Part shown: positions 1-8,704 of the stretch, one piece after another
Layout of the letters: each line of letters begins with the position of its first letter
How positions within the stretch are numbered: position 1 is the first letter of the stretch
Made by a program: the position numbers and the translations under genes
DNA from: Oscillospiraceae bacterium
Lineage (GTDB): Bacteria; Bacillota; Clostridia; Oscillospirales; UBA929
Assembly: GCA_031265355.1 (NCBI GenBank)
Contig: JAISCT010000047.1
Location: 1-64,000, forward strand
Direction: 5' to 3'
DNA length: 64,000 bases
Notes under the pieces: generated by a model
What the model was told of the DNA's origin: nothing
The model's input: the letters and a program-made list of their open reading frames with translations, nothing else
The model's database searches: none

Positions 1-758
1 TTCCAAGCCTGAGACATGAGACTATCACTATCACTATCACTATCACCATTATTATACACAAATTTACTGCACTCTATATGTGCCCAATAATTATTTTTAG
101 AGCGGTGATGATACTCGACTATCTTCGCGTTTCTCCTTTTATTGCAATAATCTAAATATTCAGCAAATAATTTTGGGCTGGGGACTCCATGGCATATCAA
201 AGAAACTGTCAGGAGGTTTGACGTGTTTTCACCATACAGGAATAATAACAATCCCGCAATTTGACAAGGCGTACCCATAAATAATACATGCAGACCATTG
301 CGCAAATCATCGCGAACATATATGAAGCTATCATCGATTTCACTTTGAACATATTTCGAACCACATAAATTATCGCGTTCTGTAGTGCTCGTCGCTCGCA
401 TATGTATGGCTTTCAATTGTTCGGTATAACCGCATCCATAGACAGCGCCATCTTGCTCCAAGATGATATCGGAAAGAGCCGTAAACACACCGCCAGAAGA
501 TGATCTTTCTAAAACCGCTCTATCCTTATGCGTGGCGGCGTAACACTTATAGTGAGGGTGAAAATTTTCGACAACCTCATTGTCTATATAGGGACAGACC
601 TTATGACACAGCCCGCAATCGACACATTGTGTTTTGTTAATTTTTGGATAAATGAAACCTTCTGCATCCGCTAGCATAACTATAGCGCCTGTAAGACAAG
701 AACGAGCGCAAGCTGCACAGCCGCAACATTTTGTTTTATCTGAATAAACATAATCCAT
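1..758 (-). CDS. Fe-S protein, F420 hydrogenase beta-subunit family (partial, C-terminus off window)
   Basis: The N-terminus carries two ferredoxin-type 4Fe-4S motifs, C11-x2-C14-x2-C17-x3-C21 and C45-x2-C48-x2-C51-x3-C55-P. A domain resembling the coenzyme F420 hydrogenase/dehydrogenase beta subunit follows, with the segments SSGGVFTAL and GTPCQIAGL. Proteins of this family sit next to polysaccharide pyruvyl transferases in many clostridial surface-glycan loci. Their redox substrate there is unknown, and a link to glycan modification is inference from context. The start ATG at 758 follows AGGAGAG by 10 nt. The gene lies 15 bp downstream of the pyruvyl transferase gene. The stop is beyond the window edge. 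Positions 21-44 are a 4x hexanucleotide repeat coding Ser/Asp pairs. Confidence 0.85.
   Translation of the reverse strand, partial: MDYVYSDKTKCCGCAACARSCLTGAIVMLADAEGFIYPKINKTQCVDCGLCHKVCPYIDNEVVENFHPHYKCYAATHKDRAVLERSSSGGVFTALSDIILEQDGAVYGCGYTEQLKAIHMRATSTTERDNLCGSKYVQSEIDDSFIYVRDDLRNGLHVLFMGTPCQIAGLLLFLYGENTSNLLTVSLICHGVPSPKLFAEYLDYCNKRRNAKIVEYHHRSKNNYWAHIECSKFVYNNGDSDSDSDSLMSQAW
21..44. repeat. hexanucleotide tandem repeat (4 copies) inside the Fe-S protein gene
   Basis: Four perfect copies of actatc (minus strand GATAGT) encode alternating Asp-Ser. The 6-bp unit means copy-number change would keep the reading frame, so variation would lengthen or shorten an acidic linker, not switch the gene off. 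Confidence 0.85.
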
Positions 759-773
759 ACGTAATAATCTCTC

Positions 774-1874
774 CTAATTTTCAATTATCCCGTCTAAATA
801 CTGTTTCGCTTCTTCGCGTTTATTTTGCAGTTTCTCAAAAACAGTCGAATAATCCGAAAGGGCAGTATAACTATCGTCGATTCTTTCAATGTCCCGCTCC
901 ATCAAATCAAGTATTTCAAGCAAACTTTTCACACGCGTATTAACTCCGTCTGCGCAGTTTATTTCCACAAAAAAATTCTTTTTCAATAATATTGAGAACG
1001 CTGTACCGTGAAACGAGGTTGTGTAAACAAGTTCAGCATTTGCAATAAGGCTGATAAATTGTTTTGGGTGCAATGCCTTAATGCGAACGATTCCAGGCAA
1101 GTCATCCAATCCGCTTTCTTTATATGGAGTGCTATATACAACTATGTATCCCGTTTCTTTTTGTGCTCTGCGCACAAAATCAAGCAATTTGTTATGGTGA
1201 GCCACTGTATATACAAAAATGAATTTTCTTTCTGGAACAAGAGATTTATCAATAAATTTCAAGTAGTCTGCTCCGTCGAGAAGCAATGTCGGGTCAATAT
1301 GGACATAAGGTGTTTCCCTTGTATTAGAGGCAATATCCGTGACTCCGATTGGTTCTCGGAGTGATATGCCCTTAAAAGACTGCAGCCTTTCAAGAATTTT
1401 ACTCTTGTATTGCTCGAAAATCTCTACTTTGGCAAAACTAGCCGCATATGAGTATTTATCTCTGTTACAGAAGGTGAGAAGAAAATCATCAAAACTATTG
1501 TCAGTCATTCTTCCATTCCATACTTGGTCGCTGCCAACAATAAAAATGTCATACAACTCATTTGCACTCTGGATATTCGCACATGAATATTTCTTGGTAC
1601 TTAAAGCAATATTATTCTCTACAAAAGCTTTACATTCTCTGAAATGGACGGGATTACAGATTCTGCCCTTCAGAGTCCGTATTGCACCTATGCCTTTGGA
1701 AAGACTGACAAACTTAGTTTTTGGATCAAATAACGGCTTGAAAGAGTAATCCAAGTCGACTACATGAACACGCTTTGGTTGAATTTTTAAGATAAATTGT
1801 TGAAGCGCATACGCCTGAAGCACAGCACCCGGGCTCCGCTCTCTCACAAATGTTATAATCGCAATTTTTTTCAT
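774..1874 (-). CDS. polysaccharide pyruvyl transferase family protein
   Basis: This 366-residue protein matches the polysaccharide pyruvyl transferase fold (CsaB/WcaK type). It opens with the nucleotide-fold strand KKIAIITF, has the family block GSDQVWN at about residues 114-120, and a C-terminal TSFHGTAFS block at about 286-294. Known members transfer pyruvate from phosphoenolpyruvate to a sugar of a surface polysaccharide, forming a ketal that adds negative charge. In SLH-protein bacteria such ketals are also the ligand of SLH domains, which is relevant because two SLH proteins head this locus. The start overlaps the upstream glycosyltransferase stop as ATGA (1871-1874), implying translational coupling. 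The exact sugar acceptor cannot be read from sequence. Confidence 0.85.
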   Translation of the reverse strand: MKKIAIITFVRERSPGAVLQAYALQQFILKIQPKRVHVVDLDYSFKPLFDPKTKFVSLSKGIGAIRTLKGRICNPVHFRECKAFVENNIALSTKKYSCANIQSANELYDIFIVGSDQVWNGRMTDNSFDDFLLTFCNRDKYSYAASFAKVEIFEQYKSKILERLQSFKGISLREPIGVTDIASNTRETPYVHIDPTLLLDGADYLKFIDKSLVPERKFIFVYTVAHHNKLLDFVRRAQKETGYIVVYSTPYKESGLDDLPGIVRIKALHPKQFISLIANAELVYTTSFHGTAFSILLKKNFFVEINCADGVNTRVKSLLEILDLMERDIERIDDSYTALSDYSTVFEKLQNKREEAKQYLDGIIEN

Positions 1875-2878
1875 TTCTTCCGCCTCACAATTTTACAAAT
1901 CATTCTATACAACCACTTAGGAGCAAAATATATAAGAATCGTATTTATAGTGATAATTCGACTGTCTGACAATTTAATAATTTGCAAAAATTCTTTAAAT
2001 GTCAATCTGTAAACGCTATGTATAGTATCAATACTTCTTAATGCAGCTGCAATTTTTCCATCTCGCTTTGCAAGCAAATTTTGAAGTTCAAAAACCTTAT
2101 CAATTTTTCCTTTTTCTTCAGGAAGAATTTTCTTAAAACTCTCGCAAAGACGATTATTTACAGTCATCGTATCTTGATAATTCTTATCATCAGAAACATT
2201 GGCGCATATACTGTTGACATTTTCACGGATATAGTAATTGTATAAACAAGCATCAACAAACGTAATAGTGTTGCATTTAAGCAAAACATCAGAAACAAAT
2301 AATGTATCTTCGCCATATGAAATCTCCTCCGCAAACTGCAATCCATATATATTGAGATTGTCTTCACGCAACAAATCTCTTCTTAAAATCCGATTACATG
2401 GACCTCGCATAATTCTATACATCCTAAAGTCGGATAATACGAGTTTACAAAACTCCTTTACTTGGTATATGCTATTCTCAACCTTAATTTCTTGTGTCCC
2501 AATATCATAAATACATTTATACCCACATGTTGCCATATCGGCATTATTTCCCACCAGAGATTTTAACAATAATTCATATATATCCATTTCAATAGTATCG
2601 TCACTATCAACAAACCCAATATACTCTCCTTTCGCCACGTTCAGCCCTATGTTTCTTGCGCTAGATACACCACCATTTTCTTTGTGGATAACGATCACTC
2701 TTGCATCTTGTTGCGCATATTCGTCACAAATAATACCTGACGTATCACGACTTCCATCATCAACCAAAATCACTTCAATATCATGATATGTTTGCGCTAA
2801 AATACTATCAATACAGTTGCGAAGATATGTTTCAGCTTCATAGACAGGAACAATAATTGAAACTTTACCAAACTCCAT
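1871..2878 (-). CDS. glycosyltransferase family 2
   Basis: This is a GT-A inverting glycosyltransferase. The N-terminus VSIIVPVYEAE is followed by the nucleotide-binding VDDGS at about residue 40 and the metal-binding VDSDD near residue 90. It should transfer a sugar from a nucleotide-sugar donor during repeat-unit assembly on the inner membrane face. The reading frame is open upstream to 2983, but the ATG at 2878 is chosen because AGGGTGAG lies about 7 nt before it and the family always starts just before the first beta strand. The last codon overlaps the next gene as ATGA. The low GC matches its neighbours. Donor and acceptor are unknown. Confidence 0.88.
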   Translation of the reverse strand: MEFGKVSIIVPVYEAETYLRNCIDSILAQTYHDIEVILVDDGSRDTSGIICDEYAQQDARVIVIHKENGGVSSARNIGLNVAKGEYIGFVDSDDTIEMDIYELLLKSLVGNNADMATCGYKCIYDIGTQEIKVENSIYQVKEFCKLVLSDFRMYRIMRGPCNRILRRDLLREDNLNIYGLQFAEEISYGEDTLFVSDVLLKCNTITFVDACLYNYYIRENVNSICANVSDDKNYQDTMTVNNRLCESFKKILPEEKGKIDKVFELQNLLAKRDGKIAAALRSIDTIHSVYRLTFKEFLQIIKLSDSRIITINTILIYFAPKWLYRMICKIVRRKK

Positions 2879-2888
2879 TAATCTCACC

Positions 2889-3434
2889 CTATTTAAAAAA
2901 GTATAAATGCCTACCCAATCTGTAGGAATCACTAATAGCGCGCATTTTTCTAAACGTTGCCGGCACTCCAGCATATATTCCATTCTCTTCCGTCTCGCCT
3001 GTAAATGAACTGCCTGCTGCTAAAACTGAGCCTTTCGATAATCTGGAACCCGGCAAAACAATAGCTCGTGCACCAATCCAAACATTATCGTCAATATTAA
3101 CTTTTTCTTTGAAAGATTCAAAGGTATCTGAATGCGCTTTGTGCGATGCCGAATATATTATCGCAAACATCGAAATCGAAACATTGTCTCCAATCTCAAG
3201 TCCGCCTCGACCATCTAAAATTGTGTATTCATTTACCATCGTATTCGCGCCAATGCGAATCTTCCACGGTAAGAATACGATGACCTTCATTGCAAGTCTC
3301 GAACCTCTACCGATTTTCATTCCAGCAACACAATATAATAGCCTGCGCAACCAATATGCGGGAATATTATTGACAAAATAGTTGAAAAATACGTAAATTA
3401 CACCTGCGACAATCCGTCTTATTACTACTTTCAT
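2889..3434 (-). CDS. hexapeptide-repeat acyltransferase (WcaF/LacA type)
   Basis: The 181-residue protein shows left-handed beta-helix hexapeptide repeats, for example IGRGSRL, IGANTMV, IGDNVSI and IDDNVWIGARAIVLPGSRL. The C-terminal closing motif is GVPATFRK. The His in YSASHKAHS sits where the catalytic His of this family is found. Such enzymes O-acetylate a sugar of the polysaccharide from acetyl-CoA in the cytoplasm. It lies between the polymerase and a GT2 gene with 1-10 bp gaps, so it is almost certainly a decoration enzyme of this glycan. Confidence 0.85.
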   Translation of the reverse strand: MKVVIRRIVAGVIYVFFNYFVNNIPAYWLRRLLYCVAGMKIGRGSRLAMKVIVFLPWKIRIGANTMVNEYTILDGRGGLEIGDNVSISMFAIIYSASHKAHSDTFESFKEKVNIDDNVWIGARAIVLPGSRLSKGSVLAAGSSFTGETEENGIYAGVPATFRKMRAISDSYRLGRHLYFFK

Positions 3435-3435
3435 T

Positions 3436-4788
3436 TTAATCTAAACCCCCGCGCCAATCGATTGTTAACAAACTACTGTATTTCCTCCTTAATGCTATGA
3501 CGACGGCGCAACTGAAGAAATAAACAATATATACCATCGTATCGTACAGAGGGTTCCCGGTCATACAATAGCAGAGGAAAAATATTTGATACCCTATTGA
3601 AAAAAGAGTAAATTTGCTTTCAATTGGATCCAATAATTTATTGTCCCTCCACAATCTTCTATACAAATCTAATCCTACCAGTAGTGTTTTGATAAATAAA
3701 AACATGAGAAGCACAAAACCAACGATACCAACTTCCAAAAGCAATTGAAGATAAACATTATGAACCTGAATATATTCTGTGCCCACAAATATGAAATTGT
3801 ATTTTTGTGATAAGAAACGACTTACATCCGAATACATAAACCAGTTCCACCCTCTCCCAAAAATCGGATTCTGACTGAACAATTGATAGACAGCTTCATA
3901 AATATAATTTCTGCCAGTCATATCAGATAAATTACCGCCAGTAAATCGTTCCAAGGCGTTTCCGATTTCTGGAATCCATTGTGCCAATATGTAGACACCC
4001 ACTAATAGCAAGACACCTACAAACAAGAATTTTATGATTCTTAAAAAATGGCCTGTTTGGATATAATAGATGAAAAAAAGAACGATGACTCCGAACAACA
4101 AGTGAGCCCTTTTTGTCGTTAATATTAACGCAAACAGAATTAAGATAAATGGGATCAATCCTTTTTTTATTATCTTTTTATTTGATATCATTTCTGTAAA
4201 ATATACTATCAATCCTTGGGCAAGATACACTGCATTTGTAGAATAATGGAGAGTAAGTCCACTTTTGTATCCATCTAAATAAGGGCTCTCGCTTGTTGCA
4301 TAAATAATAGGCCGATATAAAGAATATAACGACGGAAAAACAAAGAATAAGAGCGTACCTATAGCGTGAATTATTGTAAATATCTTCAGGACATCAAAAA
4401 AAGTGTTTATCCAGTTGGTCGAGTATGAAAGCATAAACACCAGTAAGACTGTTACAGAATAAAAGAAAGCGACGTACCAATAACCGTTGCGCAAATCCCA
4501 ATTTCCATATATGAGGACCACTATCCCAAATACCAACCACCCATATTCAATTCTTCTTGTGCCCACTGAAATCTTGTTTATATTTGGTAAGGAAACAAAG
4601 CCTGCAAACACAACCGCAAACATCTTTGTCATCGTAAAGGCAAAACTCAAGTGCAATATGTCAATAAAATCATGCATTAATGCCTGAATCAAAAATACGA
4701 CAATAACGAAGTTAAACCCTGCATTGCTGACAATAATATTGACACGATTATCTAAGTATTCTCTCCTTGTCGATAACTGCACATCCAT
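3436..4788 (-). CDS. O-antigen ligase/polymerase (Wzy-like) membrane protein
   Basis: This 450-residue protein is almost entirely hydrophobic, with about ten to twelve predicted membrane segments. A larger extracytoplasmic loop near the middle contains the short block GRGWNWF, typical of the Wzy_C/O-antigen ligase family, and is followed by VHNVYLQLLLEVG. Such proteins polymerise lipid-linked repeat units on the outer face of the membrane. An in-frame TTG at 4794 overlaps the upstream stop, but the ATG at 4788 has the better spacing (10 nt) from AGAGGAAG. The flippase partner (Wzx) is not seen here and may lie past the left edge. Confidence 0.82.
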   Translation of the reverse strand: MDVQLSTRREYLDNRVNIIVSNAGFNFVIVVFLIQALMHDFIDILHLSFAFTMTKMFAVVFAGFVSLPNINKISVGTRRIEYGWLVFGIVVLIYGNWDLRNGYWYVAFFYSVTVLLVFMLSYSTNWINTFFDVLKIFTIIHAIGTLLFFVFPSLYSLYRPIIYATSESPYLDGYKSGLTLHYSTNAVYLAQGLIVYFTEMISNKKIIKKGLIPFILILFALILTTKRAHLLFGVIVLFFIYYIQTGHFLRIIKFLFVGVLLLVGVYILAQWIPEIGNALERFTGGNLSDMTGRNYIYEAVYQLFSQNPIFGRGWNWFMYSDVSRFLSQKYNFIFVGTEYIQVHNVYLQLLLEVGIVGFVLLMFLFIKTLLVGLDLYRRLWRDNKLLDPIESKFTLFSIGYQIFFLCYCMTGNPLYDTMVYIVYFFSCAVVIALRRKYSSLLTIDWRGGLD

Positions 4789-4790
4789 GG

Positions 4791-5960
4791 TCAATTCGCT
4801 TCCTCTACTACAACAGATTTCAATACTTTCTCATATCCCTCTTTTGCCCTAGCATAAGTATAGAATCTGTGAAAAAGCTCCTGATTCTCCCGCGAAATCT
4901 GCTCTATCTCTTCATGACCCAATGCGATATACTTCTCAATCGCAATTTTATATTCACCAGGCGTGTTGGCGTGCCTAATGCCCCTCGCTCCAAAACACTC
5001 ACTATATCCTACCAGAGCCTCGTCAGTACCCAGAATATGAAGCCCAGCCGCAAGCGCCTCCGCGATCTTCACTTTCATGCCAGCACCAACTGTAATAGGT
5101 GAAATATGGAGCGCGCCACGAGGGATGATGTCCGCCATGTGTTTAAAATTTTTATACAGCTTTACATTCCGCTCGTCCTTCAAGCGTTCCACAACTATTG
5201 GAGGTGGCTCAGCACCGGCAACGATAAAATTGACACTATCGCTCTCTTTGAAATAGACGTTCCAGACATTGTCTAAGAACCACAAAAGCGATGCTACATT
5301 CTGCTTAAACTGAAGACTCGACACAAAAACAATTGTTGGTTTCGGAGAGTTTATGGTAAGCCGGATTTCACTTTGAATACACGCTGGAATTATCTGATGA
5401 TTACAAATCTCTCGTCCGTAAATTTCTCTCGTTCGCTTATAGTCCCTGTCAGACAAGAATATAAAAGAAGCACCATATTTCAGCGCAGCCTTTTCGTCCC
5501 TGACAACAAACATGCGTTCAATACGCGTGAATATTGTGCGTAATAGACTATGCAATTGTAGGAATGGCACAATTGCATAGTCGCATTCGACATTTTCAAA
5601 AGCAACTATGCAATTTGTCGCCTTATTTCGACGAGCTATACTTTTAGTAACAAACCCCAATCGCGAGCTTATTGAGATGACGATATCTGGACTATATGCA
5701 AAAATTTTCTCCCTATATTTAAGCCACATCACATACAAAGACGTGGTGTGACCGAATACTCTGGCTAATAAGTCAATCGATCTATTTTTTTTCAGTTCAC
5801 AGCCGAGGTTTTCTTCGGGATTATTATCAGGAGAAACACATTTGAAATCAATACCGTTTTCTTGGCAGATTTCTTTTATGCATACATATGCTTTATTTGC
5901 TCCAATATCGCCGCCACCAACTCCTGACGGTGCTCCTTTACAAATTAATAACAGCTTCAA
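4791..5960 (-). CDS. glycosyltransferase family 4
   Basis: GT-B fold retaining glycosyltransferase of 389 residues. The N-terminal half begins MKLLLICKGAPSGVGGGD, a glycine-rich loop. The C-terminal donor-binding half has TIVFVSSLQFKQNVASLLWF and the SPITVGAGMKVKIAEALAAG block that holds the nucleotide-sugar phosphate. The start is TTG at 5960: AGGGAG lies 7 nt upstream, and the TTG overlaps the TGA of the decayed gene before it (TTGA), so it was once translationally coupled to an intact upstream gene. Substrate unknown; role inferred from cluster. Confidence 0.85.
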   Translation of the reverse strand: MKLLLICKGAPSGVGGGDIGANKAYVCIKEICQENGIDFKCVSPDNNPEENLGCELKKNRSIDLLARVFGHTTSLYVMWLKYREKIFAYSPDIVISISSRLGFVTKSIARRNKATNCIVAFENVECDYAIVPFLQLHSLLRTIFTRIERMFVVRDEKAALKYGASFIFLSDRDYKRTREIYGREICNHQIIPACIQSEIRLTINSPKPTIVFVSSLQFKQNVASLLWFLDNVWNVYFKESDSVNFIVAGAEPPPIVVERLKDERNVKLYKNFKHMADIIPRGALHISPITVGAGMKVKIAEALAAGLHILGTDEALVGYSECFGARGIRHANTPGEYKIAIEKYIALGHEEIEQISRENQELFHRFYTYARAKEGYEKVLKSVVVEEAN

Positions 5961-6200
5961 TATTCATCTCCCTTTCTGAGGATTTTCTCAAAACACTTCT
6001 CAGCGGTATCCCAATTGAAGTTTTCCGTGACAAAGTCTCACTCATTTATTTTCATGCTTGTTGCAGTTTCATGGGTTCTTAATAAACTATGTCCAAGCTT
6101 CTCCAAAAAATCAAATGATTCGGTCATATGGCTACTCACTATGACAAATCCGATTCCTCTTTTCTTTAAGTCTCATTTATCTCGCCACCATCACCATTTT
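5957..6200 (-). pseudogene. C-terminal relic of a glycosyltransferase
   Basis: Reading the minus strand, a frame gives LKKRGIGFVIVSS, then KLGHSLLRTHETATSMKINE, an in-frame TGA, and then DFVTENFNWDTAEKCFEKIL ending at the TGA at 5957. The end FNWDTAEKCFEKIL is the typical last helix of GT4 enzymes. Just upstream, GDGGEINET appears in a neighbouring frame, as expected if one base was lost or gained. The gene has therefore decayed by at least one nonsense and one frameshift change, and nothing of its N-terminal domain is visible. No start or ribosome site for it remains in the window. Confidence 0.6.
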
Positions 6201-6250
6201 ACTCAAATGATACATATTTATTGATTTTTTAAACAGGGCTATTAACTTCT

Positions 6251-7507
6251 TTACAATCCCATTTCATCAAAGGCATTATAGACTCTATCCCATGTATGAT
6301 TCTTCAATACGAATTGTCGCGCATTAGCACCGATAGTCTCACGTAAATTATCGTCATCCAATAACCGTTCAACAATAGCTGCCATTTCATCAAAATCATC
6401 TCTCACAAAAACATCTACACCGTTTCTTGCAACAATCCCTTCAACACCCATTGTATTGGTTACTACAGGCATGCTCATCCCCATTGCCTCTATTATTTTC
6501 GATTTTATCCCCGTACCATATGCAATCGGGGCTATATAAATCATACATGTCATTATTTCTTGCACTAAATTTTCAACTCGCCCATGCATTTTCACTCGTA
6601 TATTATCTTGGAATTTCTCTGAAAGCACCCGCGGACATTTACCTATCACATGAAGCACAGCATCTTTGCGTAGTTTAGGTAAAACTTTCGCCACTATCAT
6701 TGTTAAAGAATCTACATTAGCTGCGACGCTGAAATTTCCAACAAACACAAGTGTATTTCTTCTCTTTATGATTTTATTTTCTCTACTGTCCACCGACGGC
6801 AAATTTGTACCAACAGTTAATAGAACTCCTTTGCCAGAATGATGACGCATCTCAAATTCGTCTCGTTCGACAGGAGAAATGTATGTAATATAGTCATATA
6901 AAGGTATAATTTTACACTCCGCTTTTTCTATTCGTGGGATTTCAAACTTCAAAATAGCGGACTTAAGAAAATTAAGATGCAAAATACAACGTATGCTCTT
7001 TGGCAATTTATCGCTATATGCTCCCATAACATCTGAATCGGCAGCCTGTGTTGCTAGTTGTCGTTTATATCGTTTTGCAAGATCATCATCCATAATGAGT
7101 ATCTTCTTACATTCTTGAGAAAAGAAAATCTCACTATATGGTGCAAGTCTGATCATATCTATAAACACAACATCGGGATTTATTTCGTTGAAATAAGATT
7201 GCAATTCTCTTATAGCACGTTTGCTGCGGTAGAGAGCAATTTGAATCGGCCATTTTGCGCCGAATACTGAATATCTGATGAGATTACAAAATCTCTCAAG
7301 AAGTGAAATTCTACCTAGAAATTTCACTTCTTCTATAAAGGCCGGTACGGGCATATGTGGATTGGTTTCAGAGTCCATACAGTAGACAAAAACTTTGTAT
7401 CCATATCGTTCATTAAGCCCTTTGCAATTATAAAAAAGCGTGAGATCTTTTCCAGAATTTACTGGCCAAAATTTTCGTGTTGCAACTAAAAGCACTTTTT
7501 TACACAT
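6251..7507 (-). CDS. glycosyltransferase family 4
   Basis: A GT-B glycosyltransferase of about 418 residues. It starts CKKVLLVATRKFWPVNSGK and has the donor-site block IAPIAYGTGIKSKIIEAMG about 90 residues from the end, followed by PVVTNTMGVEGI. The final helix motif NHTWDRVYNAFDEM is intact and shows what the neighbouring relic has lost. The ATG at 7507 is preferred over that at 7516 because GGGGAG is 11 nt from the former and 1-2 nt from the latter. It is the last gene before the heptose genes in the direction of transcription, separated from gmhB by about 50 bp. Confidence 0.83.
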   Translation of the reverse strand: MCKKVLLVATRKFWPVNSGKDLTLFYNCKGLNERYGYKVFVYCMDSETNPHMPVPAFIEEVKFLGRISLLERFCNLIRYSVFGAKWPIQIALYRSKRAIRELQSYFNEINPDVVFIDMIRLAPYSEIFFSQECKKILIMDDDLAKRYKRQLATQAADSDVMGAYSDKLPKSIRCILHLNFLKSAILKFEIPRIEKAECKIIPLYDYITYISPVERDEFEMRHHSGKGVLLTVGTNLPSVDSRENKIIKRRNTLVFVGNFSVAANVDSLTMIVAKVLPKLRKDAVLHVIGKCPRVLSEKFQDNIRVKMHGRVENLVQEIMTCMIYIAPIAYGTGIKSKIIEAMGMSMPVVTNTMGVEGIVARNGVDVFVRDDFDEMAAIVERLLDDDNLRETIGANARQFVLKNHTWDRVYNAFDEMGL

Positions 7508-7558
7508 TATGTCCATGTCTCCCCAACATCGTAATGTGGTCGTGTTGTTGCACCCTGT

Positions 7559-8008
7559 TCAATCGTCTAACAACACATTCTTAATCCCGCATGCTTGCGC
7601 CGCTTGCATATCCCATGCTTGATCTCCAAATAATATGGATGCCCCTACGTCAATATCAAAGTCCTCAATCGCCCTTCGCAACATGCCAGGCTTGGGTTTG
7701 CGGCAATTACATTCACCTGTGACATCAGGATGGTGCGGACAAAAATAAAAAGCATCGATGTGTGCGCCGTATTCACCCTGTAATCGTTCGTTCATATGCC
7801 GATTGAATCTGTGCATGTCATCTTCTGTATAGAGTCCTTTCGCTATGCCCGCCTGATTCGTGACCACGATAACGAGGTACCCTGCGTCATTGTATCCCTT
7901 GATCAACTCTGGTCTGCCTGATATGAACTTGAGTTCCTCTATCTTGTACGTATGTCCCGTGTTGATATTGATTGTCCCGTCTCTGTCAAAGAACGCAGCC
8001 TTATTCAT
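7559..8008 (-). CDS. gmhB: D-glycero-D-manno-heptose 1,7-bisphosphate 7-phosphatase
   Basis: HAD-IIIA phosphatase of 149 residues with the nucleophile motif FFDRDGTIN (D9, D11), the second motif VVTNQAG, and the Lys/Asp end GDQAWDMQAA. The zinc-loop cysteines CPHHPDVTGECNCRKP are typical of GmhB/HisB-N. It removes the 7-phosphate from D-glycero-D-manno-heptose 1,7-bisphosphate. The start overlaps the hddC stop by 4 bp. With hddA, gmhA and hddC present, the alpha-anomer (GDP-heptose) branch is the likely pathway; the anomer preference itself is inferred from neighbours. Confidence 0.9.
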   Translation of the reverse strand: MNKAAFFDRDGTININTGHTYKIEELKFISGRPELIKGYNDAGYLVIVVTNQAGIAKGLYTEDDMHRFNRHMNERLQGEYGAHIDAFYFCPHHPDVTGECNCRKPKPGMLRRAIEDFDIDVGASILFGDQAWDMQAAQACGIKNVLLDD

Positions 8009-8697
8009 CGCGGTGCGCCACCTCTAAACTCAACCTGTGCCAACTCATAGTCTTCCGGGATTCCAATATCTATAAAATATCCAGTTGAGACAAATGCCCC
8101 AATACAAATATTAGAAATACTCTTCTCCATAAAATCAGTCTCGAATGAGAATATCTCCGGACAATCATCTAGTAAATCACGGTTGACTATGTACACGCCG
8201 CCATTTATATATCCGTATATCTGTCGTTGCTTTTCACTAAAAGCTGTGACCCTTCCATCCTCAATGATAAGAGATCCATAACGATCAAAATTGTGCAACT
8301 CCTTGACTGCCATGAGCAGATCATACTTCTTTTCATTAAAATCGACTTCCATACTACGCAAATCCACATCGAAATATGTGTCCCCATTGATAATGAATAC
8401 TGTATTCTCCGGGCAGTACCCGAGTGCTTTCTTAATCGCACCCCCTGTCTTCAACGGCTCTGTCTCACGAGAATATCTGATTTTCATACCGTGATATCTA
8501 TCCTTGAAGTGGCTGACTATACTTTCACCCATATATCCAACGGCAATGATTGTTTCTGTGATACCGTTTGCCAACAACCATGTCAAGATGTATTCCAAAA
8601 ATGGCTTTCCCGCGACAAGCGCCATTGGCTTTGGCATATTTTTCAAAACGCTACGCAACCGCGTACCATATCCGCCTGCCAAAACAATCGCTTGCAT
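8005..8697 (-). CDS. hddC: D-glycero-alpha-D-manno-heptose 1-phosphate guanylyltransferase
   Basis: Nucleotidyltransferase with the signature AIVLAGGYGTRL at the N-terminus, the lysine in MPKPMALVAGKPF and the metal-binding INGDTYFDVD. It joins heptose 1-phosphate to GTP to give the GDP-activated sugar. The frame is open to 8724, but the ATG at 8697 places the signature at residue 2, has GGAGG 11 nt upstream, and leaves only a 7-bp gap from gmhA. A guanylyl rather than another nucleotidyl donor is inferred from its position between gmhB and gmhA/hddA, as in the Aneurinibacillus S-layer glycan locus. Confidence 0.88.
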   Translation of the reverse strand: MQAIVLAGGYGTRLRSVLKNMPKPMALVAGKPFLEYILTWLLANGITETIIAVGYMGESIVSHFKDRYHGMKIRYSRETEPLKTGGAIKKALGYCPENTVFIINGDTYFDVDLRSMEVDFNEKKYDLLMAVKELHNFDRYGSLIIEDGRVTAFSEKQRQIYGYINGGVYIVNRDLLDDCPEIFSFETDFMEKSISNICIGAFVSTGYFIDIGIPEDYELAQVEFRGGAPR

Positions 8698-8704
8698 ACA
8701 CCGG

